From Barthelona sp. PCE (taxonomy: Eukaryota; Metamonada: BaSk clade), in NCBI GenBank assembly GCA_040285745.1, contig JAUFOR010000005.1, positions 248,001 to 312,000 on the forward strand: DNA of 64,000 nucleotides, given 5' to 3'. The translations under genes were made by a program, and so were the position numbers. The notes below the pieces were generated by a model. The model ran no database searches, was not told where the DNA came from, and was given only the letters and a program-made list of their open reading frames with translations. Of the stretch, positions 57,519 through 64,000 are shown one piece after another (the stretch's first letter is position 1; each line of letters starts with the position of its first letter).

Positions 57519-59129
57519 TTATTCTATGTCTATCTCACCGTTTGAGGAACGAATCAAAGTCAAAAGCCTAGTTGGTAAGCTATGGCTTTTCAGTTGAGGC
57601 GCATACAATCTAAGCTTCGATGTATCAATTAAAGACTCCTCTCTTATCTTTTCCACATGTTTGAGGACTGAATTTAGCTTTTTTTGTTTTAGTTTTGCTT
57701 GTCTAAGAGAAATCACTTTATCTATTCTCTTCTTTTTTTCTTTCTTTTTCTTTGTTGATAAAAAGGAGGAGTTCTTAGTTAATACAAACCCATGGCTAAA
57801 TACAGCAGATAAACCAACATATTCGGCTATTTGTTTAGCAAGAATGGGATAAACAGAAGCTTCCTGGCTTTCCATAGTGTTAAAGTCAAGATTCTGTTCA
57901 GAAACGCGAAGAAATGTGTCTATAGGAGTGATGCAACATAGATCTTCGTCCAATAGTTGAAAAATCTGAAAAATTACTGAGTTAGACAAAGCGTAATGAA
58001 CAGGTAACTTTAACCTCTCACTGGCTACTAGCAAATCAAATCCTTCAACATAATCCAGATGCTGTCTATAAAATGAATAGAACATATTGTCAAAACTTGT
58101 ATACCTTTTCATATAAGTATAAAATTTTTTAAGAGCATAATTACGAGAAGTTTTAAACATATTTTTAATACTACGGTAACTGATATCTTCTAAAAAGGAC
58201 GAATAATCCACTTCAGATGTTACAGGAATGATTCTATGCAATTTGGTTTTGTACATGTTGAGATGAGCAGTTTTTCGAATTCGCTCCATGATACGATATC
58301 TAAATTCCCGTTCCGTCGCAGTTCGTTCTCTTTTGTGATGATTAGCAGTTATGTATGTGATTGCATGGCAATTAAAATGATTGATATTTGATTGATTGAA
58401 TAAAGAGTTAAATAATACAAGCATGATGAAGGGGAGCAGATTATAAACCACAGCGAAAACCTTTGTCTTTGGTCTTATTTCTCCAAAACCTAACAATGAA
58501 CAGAAGAGATCAAATTGAGACTTGCACAGGTTTGTAGACTGAAAATAGTACACAAACACAGCAAGGGTGATGAAAGCGGTGGTGTACTGTGGCTTAAAAT
58601 ACTTTAAATATCGTGTTAGTTGTACGTTCTGCTTTGCTATTAGATTTCGAGGCAGGAGATCGGAGATGGCTGATGCGTTACAATTTGCAAGTGTACGATC
58701 ATCTACAGCTAATAGCATGTTGAAGAATAGCATATCTTTGGGATTAACCGATTGAAAATCAAAAAAAACTGTTGAACCGCAAAATATTTCACCATTACTC
58801 AGCATACCATATAATTGCTGTGTTGTGTCGCTGACAAACTGTCTGTTTAGAATCGAAACATGGCCCACTGATTGCTGTGCGCTTTGAGAATTAAGATATT
58901 CACAAAATTGTTGTGTCTCATGCTTGTTATTGATGCTTGCAAGTGGAGAATAGCTTAGATAATCAATATCCCCACGGGTTCCATCCGGTAAATCATCATC
59001 AAAGTCGGTATTATGATCCGAGTCTTGGAAAATTACTTGATGTGCCCCAAAAATCAGTTTACGCGGGTTGAGACCGCTTATCTCCCGTATAGACGGTCCG
59101 CATGTGATCAAATCGACCACATTTGTCAT
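57519..59129 (-). CDS. unknown protein with hydrophobic segments
   Basis: 536 residues. N-terminal third is acidic and polar; near residues 178-245 there are two to three hydrophobic stretches (YTTAFITLAVFVYYF, FAVVYNLLPFIMLVLFN) that may be membrane helices, followed by a basic region (KLHRIIPVT, KFYTYMKRYTSF) and a Lys-rich run (KKKKEKKKRIDK) near 465. Hydrophobicity is moderate so membrane location is uncertain. No recognised family. A CCCTTTT box (minus strand 59140-59146) lies just upstream of the ATG, supporting the start. AT-rich composition resembles its neighbour at 59995-61800. Confidence 0.65.
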   Translation of the reverse strand: MTNVVDLITCGPSIREISGLNPRKLIFGAHQVIFQDSDHNTDFDDDLPDGTRGDIDYLSYSPLASINNKHETQQFCEYLNSQSAQQSVGHVSILNRQFVSDTTQQLYGMLSNGEIFCGSTVFFDFQSVNPKDMLFFNMLLAVDDRTLANCNASAISDLLPRNLIAKQNVQLTRYLKYFKPQYTTAFITLAVFVYYFQSTNLCKSQFDLFCSLLGFGEIRPKTKVFAVVYNLLPFIMLVLFNSLFNQSNINHFNCHAITYITANHHKRERTATEREFRYRIMERIRKTAHLNMYKTKLHRIIPVTSEVDYSSFLEDISYRSIKNMFKTSRNYALKKFYTYMKRYTSFDNMFYSFYRQHLDYVEGFDLLVASERLKLPVHYALSNSVIFQIFQLLDEDLCCITPIDTFLRVSEQNLDFNTMESQEASVYPILAKQIAEYVGLSAVFSHGFVLTKNSSFLSTKKKKEKKKRIDKVISLRQAKLKQKKLNSVLKHVEKIREESLIDTSKLRLYAPQLKSHSLPTRLLTLIRSSNGEIDIE

Positions 59130-59994
59130 GGAAAAGTTGAAAAGGGTTGAATATGCGGAAACTCTTTATTTTTTAATTATTAAGGTGGAAAGGCGTTACA
59201 TTATGCACAAACAGATGGATTAAGGTATTAAGATTAAGAAAGCGCAAAAAGCGCAGGATAAGGTTCTATTAGAACCTTAGCCAAAGCCCCCAAGATACCC
59301 CCGTGCCCAAATAGCCCCCAAAAAACTTCATTCAACAAATTATTAGCCCCTATAGACAAAAAAAAAAGCTAAACAGATCCCCGGCAAAAGTAAAATATAA
59401 TTGTAAACTAGTTTTGAATCTTTAAAAGGTTAAGAATAAGTTAACACTAATAAAAAAGCCCCAAAAAAAGGTTTAATATGCTGTTTTAGAAGAAGATTTG
59501 CCACAACAATCTTTTTAAAGAGTTCAGTCTGCCCAAATAGAATTAAAATGCTAAAGAATTGCCCCAAAATAAAATAATTTTGCCCTTGTCTTACACTTTT
59601 ATGTGTCATAATAAAGAATGATGAGAGAGGGATTATTTTCAATAGATGATCCAAAATTGCAGTGTATTGTCAGGTGGTTAGGATTAACAGTAAAGTGACA
59701 GGTATAGACGGTCACTTTAGTGCAAAAAAGGGTGAAAAAAAGAAAGTAAGAAAAGTTATTTCTATCTGAATTCAAGATGAAATGGTGCACATTATCCGGT
59801 GCATAACTCGCCATTGCACACATAATCGATGCATAGTTGTTGCTAATGTAGTTGGCCTTTTTTTACAAATTATCAGGCACTTCACGTTTTGTAAGTTCCC
59901 GAGTTTCAACTCTATGTGTACCCTTTATTTTCAACAATCAAGCAACCACGCATCTGTTTTTGACCAGTAACAAATCGTAACGAAAAACACCAAT
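59130..59994. other. intergenic region with clustered GCCCC tracts
   Basis: 865 bases between the minus-strand start of the 536-residue gene and the end of the next minus-strand gene. From about 59280 to 59590 there are eight or more GCCC or CCCC tracts set in A-rich sequence, such as AAGCCCCCAAG, TAGCCCCCAAA, TTAGCCCCTA and AAAGCCCCAAAA, all on the plus strand with no matching G tracts on that strand. No open frame of note follows it. The rest (59600-59994) shows nothing recognisable. A noncoding transcript or regulatory region is possible, but no structure was identified. Confidence 0.5.
59140..59146 (-). promoter_or_regulatory. CCCTTTT box
   Basis: Minus-strand CAACCCTTTTCAAC ten bases before the ATG of the 536-residue gene. 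Confidence 0.55.
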
Positions 59995-61800
59995 TTACAG
60001 TAGTGTAAAGTTATCAAACATATCTAGTAAACTGAAATTCTTCTCTTCGAGGGTATAACCATTGGATTCATCGTTATAGCGTGCAATTTCCGCCTTCAAA
60101 CACATATCACTATCTAAAATCAAATTTAACTTCACCAAAACACCACTAAAAGGAGTCACAATGATGTTTGTTCTCGTGTTATAAAGATTGAACGGTACCA
60201 CACAGTCCCATTCAGATATGTTTCCATTATTAATACAATATACTGAACAGTTATCAATACAAAAAAAATTTGACCCCAAGAAAACTGGATTACTAAACAT
60301 TTGAGAATGTTCAGAATCTGGGATATCCAACGATTGTACACCGTCTTCACTCACAATAATAACATAACGTTTGCCATAGTACGTAAGAACAGCAGTGCTT
60401 CCGTTCATCGGATTCACTGTAACCCTGGCCCCCGCACCCGGTTGCAAGCGGTGTACGTGTGATTTTTCAACTGCCCTGGTTATTGGATTCAATATAAATA
60501 CATAAATAGCACAACTGAACACAACCCATATGATATCCCCCACCCAATATGATGTACGACTGCTGCTATCCTCAACCAGTACAATGGCATCACTCATTGT
60601 ATTCGATTTAAACAAAATATTATGCTTAGTTTGTACTAATAAAGCGTTACCATCACAATACCAAAATGTCTCCAGCTCATCTTCAAAAACATTTTTAATA
60701 ACATGTTCACTTGAACCACTGACAGTAAAGCTATTGTTTTCATCATTTAAACTGTGTACTAACAATCTTCCATTGATATAATTGGTGTGAGTCTTTCCAC
60801 CTACTTTGCAATAAATAATACCTGGATTTTCACTCCAAAGGTCCAAAAACAATGTATATTTCTCGTCTATTGTGACATAAGGCGTGTAACAATGATCACA
60901 ATCGAAAATGGTTGAAGTACATATAGAAACCTCAATTCCTTTTAAACGACTTATCCTAAACGGTACCAGGCTGTCTCTCATGATTCTGAGAAGCTTCCCG
61001 TCCACAGACAGCACATTTCCTATGCTTGAGATAGAAGATGACTGAAGGACTGTGTTTGTCGTCGGTTCTATTCCATACACCTTAAAATTACTTGTGAAGT
61101 ACAGCCATTCGTCGCCTGTTGTGAACGCGCATGTCAGTCTTCTTATTAGACGTGGATCAAGCGCAATATTGATTGTTCTGTACATCATCTCATTATTGCT
61201 AAAAAAATCCATCAATATCAGTCTTTCTGGAAATACACAAAGGTTGCCTACAGCGCACCCCTGTAATCTGACAACTTTAATAAGGCCTTCAAAGTTCATA
61301 TTGCATGGAATTAATCTAATACCTGCAGTGTTATCTATAGCTAGATATTCTTGTGTTTCGTTATCTTGGCACAGTGGCAGCACCCCCTTTGAATTTAGCA
61401 TTGTTGCTTGTATTGTTGTCTCCAACTCTCCGTCTGTATTGATAACTTCGATATGGTTTTTACGACTAAACAACCGTTGTGTTGAGCTAATGCTTTTTAT
61501 ACGATTCAAAGGACCCTTTCCAAGAAGCTTAAATTGTCCCAGATCATTAACAACAATATTTGAGTCATGAGAAAGCAATTCGTAGAAATGTTGAATTGAG
61601 GGTGAACATCGTTTTGATAATAGGGTTCCACAGCAGCATGCTAACATGTCTGCTCCTTCAAACATGATGATGTGATCCAAATCCTCAACAATAAACTTGT
61701 ATGTTTCATTTTCATTATTAATAAGGACCAAACTGTTGCCCAATCGCATAATAGTCATTGAAGGGTGGACCCTCTTCACATTTGCTGAAACTCTTGGCAT
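59995..61800 (-). CDS. unknown large protein, possibly propeller-like
   Basis: 601 residues, chosen from ATG 61800. A longer frame reaches 62046 but runs through the end of the same-strand PCYT2 gene. Start 61800 has a CCTTTT box 17 bases upstream (61818-61823, minus strand). The protein has repeated beta-strand stretches with no membrane or signal features (for example TYYGKRYVIIVSEDG, YWVGDIIWVVF) and resembles a WD/Kelch-type or other propeller only in general pattern. It is similar in style to 28312-30384, but I see no shared motif. No family recognised. Confidence 0.62.
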   Translation of the reverse strand: MPRVSANVKRVHPSMTIMRLGNSLVLINNENETYKFIVEDLDHIIMFEGADMLACCCGTLLSKRCSPSIQHFYELLSHDSNIVVNDLGQFKLLGKGPLNRIKSISSTQRLFSRKNHIEVINTDGELETTIQATMLNSKGVLPLCQDNETQEYLAIDNTAGIRLIPCNMNFEGLIKVVRLQGCAVGNLCVFPERLILMDFFSNNEMMYRTINIALDPRLIRRLTCAFTTGDEWLYFTSNFKVYGIEPTTNTVLQSSSISSIGNVLSVDGKLLRIMRDSLVPFRISRLKGIEVSICTSTIFDCDHCYTPYVTIDEKYTLFLDLWSENPGIIYCKVGGKTHTNYINGRLLVHSLNDENNSFTVSGSSEHVIKNVFEDELETFWYCDGNALLVQTKHNILFKSNTMSDAIVLVEDSSSRTSYWVGDIIWVVFSCAIYVFILNPITRAVEKSHVHRLQPGAGARVTVNPMNGSTAVLTYYGKRYVIIVSEDGVQSLDIPDSEHSQMFSNPVFLGSNFFCIDNCSVYCINNGNISEWDCVVPFNLYNTRTNIIVTPFSGVLVKLNLILDSDMCLKAEIARYNDESNGYTLEEKNFSLLDMFDNFTLL

Positions 61801-61885
61801 ACAACTCAATGTATGAGAAAAGGTTGTGTTTTTTGTTTGCAAATTCAAGTAATGTATTTTTCGCAAAACGAGATATAAGTGCGAT

Positions 61886-62875
61886 TTACTCATCCAACTG
61901 AATGTTTTGGAAAGCTTCTGCTTCCCTGCTAAATTTCTTTGCGTTTCTGGCAATGTAGACTTCTTTGTTATTCCTAATTCTATCGCAAATATGTGATACT
62001 GTGCAGTTTTTGAATGTGCTGTCAGCTTCAAAAGTGGGTAAATCATTGTAAGCCTGGTTCATCATACCTTCCTCAAACTCTTCAAACAACAATCCTGTGA
62101 TGTTGTACAAATTTTTGAACTGCTCATTAAGAGAATATGTGGTGCCCATAATGATGTTATCAAGCCACTTAATTGACAGTAGATTGAGACATCTTTCAAG
62201 CATAGTGCAAAATGGAGGTCTTCCATGCACGCTTTCGAATTCTTCATCAGAAATTAGAGATACAACGACATATGTGCCATGCTTGGCGGCCTCTTCAATA
62301 AGACTAACACCTCCGGGAGTCAAAAATTCGAATGAACCATGCACGACAATAACAGAATCTTCATTGGTTGCTTCACGACATGCATTACCACTTAGAGAAG
62401 CAAAACGAGCAGAGAATGCAGTAAATCCGACACCAGAGCTCCAGAAAGAAGCCGAATCATCCATGTTAAGGATTCTTGATAGAAGGTTACTTGTCGATAT
62501 CCCATTCGTTCTTGGGAAAGTACGGAACCGACCAGCTCTCTTTGCAATACTGTAGCAATCAGTCCCGTCATCGGCAGCGAGGACAAGATCGTCTCCATGA
62601 GCAGCAAAAGCACAGTTGTGCTGGTCAAGAATATTAAGGGACAGATTCCAGGGTGCTCCGGGTACAACTTCGTCTACGTGGCGCGTGGAGCTGAAAATAT
62701 ATGCTCTTTCATCCAGAGTCATGACAGTAGGACCCTTCTTGCGCAAGATAGTAGCATCATCATGGATACCTACATACAGCTTGTTATTAGGGTCAAGCTG
62801 CTTGGCTTTGTAGCAACTAAGGAAGTGCCCGTAGTGGGGACAGTCAAAACAACCATCTAAGTATGTACCGTTCAT
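61886..62875 (-). CDS. PCYT2: ethanolamine-phosphate cytidylyltransferase
   Basis: 329 residues. Catalyses CTP + phosphoethanolamine to CDP-ethanolamine in the Kennedy pathway for phosphatidylethanolamine. The N-terminal cytidylyltransferase domain (about 1-130) has DGCFDCPHYGH (HxGH nucleotide-binding motif), VGIHDDATI, KGPTVMTLDER, VDEVVPGAPW, and RTNGISTSNLLSRIL (the RTxGISTT motif). A second domain (about 170-290) looks like the vestigial second domain of PCYT2: GSFEFLTPGGV replaces GSFELFHPGHV, so its HxGH is lost (TPGG) and it is likely inactive or structural. This matches the two-domain family plan. Length is a bit short relative to about 380. A CCTTTT box at 62880-62885 lies four bases upstream of the ATG. 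Confidence 0.9.
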   Translation of the reverse strand: MNGTYLDGCFDCPHYGHFLSCYKAKQLDPNNKLYVGIHDDATILRKKGPTVMTLDERAYIFSSTRHVDEVVPGAPWNLSLNILDQHNCAFAAHGDDLVLAADDGTDCYSIAKRAGRFRTFPRTNGISTSNLLSRILNMDDSASFWSSGVGFTAFSARFASLSGNACREATNEDSVIVVHGSFEFLTPGGVSLIEEAAKHGTYVVVSLISDEEFESVHGRPPFCTMLERCLNLLSIKWLDNIIMGTTYSLNEQFKNLYNITGLLFEEFEEGMMNQAYNDLPTFEADSTFKNCTVSHICDRIRNNKEVYIARNAKKFSREAEAFQNIQLDE

Positions 62876-62879
62876 TTAG

Positions 62880-62885
62880 AAAAGG
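62880..62885 (-). promoter_or_regulatory. CCTTTT box of PCYT2 gene
   Basis: Minus-strand CCTTTT four bases before the ATG. Confidence 0.55.
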
Positions 62886-63067
62886 AAATGATAGTAAATG
62901 CGGATCCTCATTCTTTCACAGGAGTATGTATGCTCAAATATGAATAAACGACTGGTTCAAATGCTTTTAGTAACGAGTTCAGAGGACACGTATGCATAAT
63001 GAAAATGTAATTGCTATTTTAATCAGTTGTTTGTTTTCTTGAGGATATACCAGCTTTTGCACACTTG

Positions 63068-63358
63068 ATGTTTCGTTTAATGTGCGGCAAACTACATTAT
63101 GCGAGTGTTAGAATTAGTAACCATTATCGTGTATTTTGTTCAGTTTTTGAAACTAATATTGTTTTCAATGGATTTATATCAGTGAAAAAAAAGATGTTAG
63201 AGGAGTATATATCCACATTTGTGGAAAGTAGAGTTTTTCCAATTTTTTTTTTGCTTATAGTGATGTTGAGGTACTTTCAGACACGTAAAATACTTAGTTT
63301 TCAGGATGGCCAATTGGTGGGAACATTACATAGAATGAGCACTTTGAAGGATCAATGA
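63068..63358 (+). CDS. possible small membrane protein
   Basis: An open frame of 96 codons from ATG 63068, or 54 codons from an internal ATG at 63194. The internal form carries one hydrophobic helix (VFPIFFLLIVMLRYF) between a short acidic N-terminus and a polar C-terminal tail, resembling a small single-pass protein. The extension upstream is of doubtful quality. It lies in the otherwise empty space between PCYT2 and the 2H gene. It could be a chance frame. Confidence 0.3.
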   Translation: MFRLMCGKLHYASVRISNHYRVFCSVFETNIVFNGFISVKKKMLEEYISTFVESRVFPIFFLLIVMLRYFQTRKILSFQDGQLVGTLHRMSTLKDQ

Positions 63359-63439
63359 CAAACTACTTTTTCACTTCTTTCACTGTGACATTTCATTTTC
63401 CTTCTTTAAAACCCACACACATTCTTTTTATTCATCCAG

Positions 63440-63982
63440 ATGAACGCTCCCTCGTATAAAACAGCAGTGGTTTTAATTCCAGACCAAATTGCTCAAAATC
63501 GGATTAATGAGATCCGTGCCGTACATGACTCATCCAAGATTAATAGATGGATGCCTCATGTCACTTTGGCTTATCCTTTCAGATCTGAAGAACAGTTTGA
63601 CGATGATTTATATCAGAAACTTCAAACCATTGCCGATTCTGTGGATGCTTTTACATGTAACCACGGTGAAATCGGGTCATTCAGACGTGCAGGAATTGTG
63701 TATTCCAACCCTTCTAATAGGGGACCTATTAAGGCTATCATGAAGGCTATTGTTCGTACTTTCCCTCGATACAACAACCAGAAGCGTGGTGGACGCTTCA
63801 CCCCTCACATGACAATCGGTTCTAAGGTGGATGATGTTGATATGGTAATTGCTGAGGTTCAGGGTCAGCTTGATGAAGTTAACAACCATTACACAGGATT
63901 TCATTTAATCGCCCGTGGCGATGATACACCTTTCCGTATCGTAAGGACTTTCTATTTCGGTGGAAACGTTCCTCAAGAATAA
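63440..63982 (+). CDS. 2H phosphoesterase (2'-5' RNA ligase-like)
   Basis: 180 residues. Two HxT motifs, HVTLA near residue 35 and HMTIG near 117, are the paired catalytic histidine motifs of the 2H phosphoesterase superfamily (2'-5' RNA ligase, CPDase and related). The spacing, the basic patch before the second motif (KRGGRFTPHMTIG) and the ending FRIVRTFYFGG match the LigT/YjcG-type branch. Probable activity is on cyclic phosphates or 2'-5' bonds in RNA; the in vivo substrate is unknown. The protein is cytosolic. Codon bias resembles a well-expressed gene. It ends 18 bases before the window end. Confidence 0.85.
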   Translation: MNAPSYKTAVVLIPDQIAQNRINEIRAVHDSSKINRWMPHVTLAYPFRSEEQFDDDLYQKLQTIADSVDAFTCNHGEIGSFRRAGIVYSNPSNRGPIKAIMKAIVRTFPRYNNQKRGGRFTPHMTIGSKVDDVDMVIAEVQGQLDEVNNHYTGFHLIARGDDTPFRIVRTFYFGGNVPQE

Positions 63983-64000
63983 TATGTTGAGTTATGCTCG

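Noticed and set aside
1-64000. Microsporidian or Rozella-type genome, also known for CCC-like start signals
   Set aside because: Flagellar and transition-zone genes exclude microsporidia. Rozella-like fungi are not fully excluded, but intron form and gene set seem less fitting.
1-64000. tRNA, rRNA, CRISPR arrays, insertion sequences or viral insertions
   Set aside because: I scanned the gaps on both strands and saw no supporting signature; a computed search would be needed to be certain.

Overview
This window is a piece of a compact nuclear genome from a flagellated protist. It holds about 34 protein genes on both strands. Most have one exon and are separated by tens to a few hundred bases. 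Three short introns can be placed with confidence: in uS12/RPS23, an ER DnaJ and a coiled-coil gene. A fourth is likely at 27.5 kb. Two short introns have GTATGA donors and a CTAAC box near the acceptor. Many genes have a CCTTTT or CCCTTT box 2 to 40 bases before the ATG, so their 5' leaders would be very short. This resembles the CCTTT core element described in Trichomonas. I therefore favour a metamonad, perhaps a parabasalid, at about 50% confidence. A PIG-B type GPI mannosyltransferase argues against T. vaginalis itself, which is thought to lack GPI synthesis. Cilium genes (CC2D2A, Nicolin-1 and a DUF4200 protein) show that the organism builds flagella.

Layout. 0-8 kb: tail of a membrane protein, an importin-alpha-like gene with several broken frames, a 1 kb AT-rich gap, a homeodomain protein, a secreted GH15 glucoamylase, CCZ1 (Rab7 activation) and a DUF1963 protein. 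8-20.5 kb: nucleolar POL5/MYBBP1A, the COPII scaffold Sec16, GPI mannosyltransferase III, a divergent DYRK-like kinase, and a FIST plus class III cyclase fusion. 20.5-31.4 kb: a small frameshifted gene, a coiled-coil gene, uS12, a 984-residue coiled-coil protein, an AN1 zinc-finger protein, unknowns, and a type I membrane protein. 31.4-45 kb: a region rich in cytoskeleton and flagellum genes (952-residue coiled-coil protein, WD40 protein, Nicolin-1, DUF4200 protein, CC2D2A, 365-residue coiled-coil protein), with two tandem NCLX-type cation/Ca2+ exchangers inside it. 45-53 kb: a cytosolic beta-helix protein, an OB-fold/zinc-ribbon candidate ssDNA-binding protein, a small membrane protein and an SLC12 cotransporter. 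53-64 kb: a long coiled-coil protein, ERdj3/Scj1-like DnaJ, two unknown proteins, ethanolamine-phosphate cytidylyltransferase, and a 2H phosphoesterase.

Common themes are the secretory and endolysosomal system (Sec16, ER DnaJ, PIG-B, PCYT2, CCZ1, glucoamylase), the flagellum, and ion transport. PCYT2 makes CDP-ethanolamine, which feeds phosphatidylethanolamine synthesis. That lipid is the donor of the ethanolamine phosphate used in GPI anchors, so PCYT2 and PIG-B lie on linked pathways. There is no sign of operons, CRISPR, rRNA, tRNA, insertion sequences or integrated virus. The strongest leads are the FIST-cyclase with altered metal ligands, the OB-fold/zinc-ribbon protein, the CCTTTT promoter box, and a cluster of single-base frame breaks confined to two genes.
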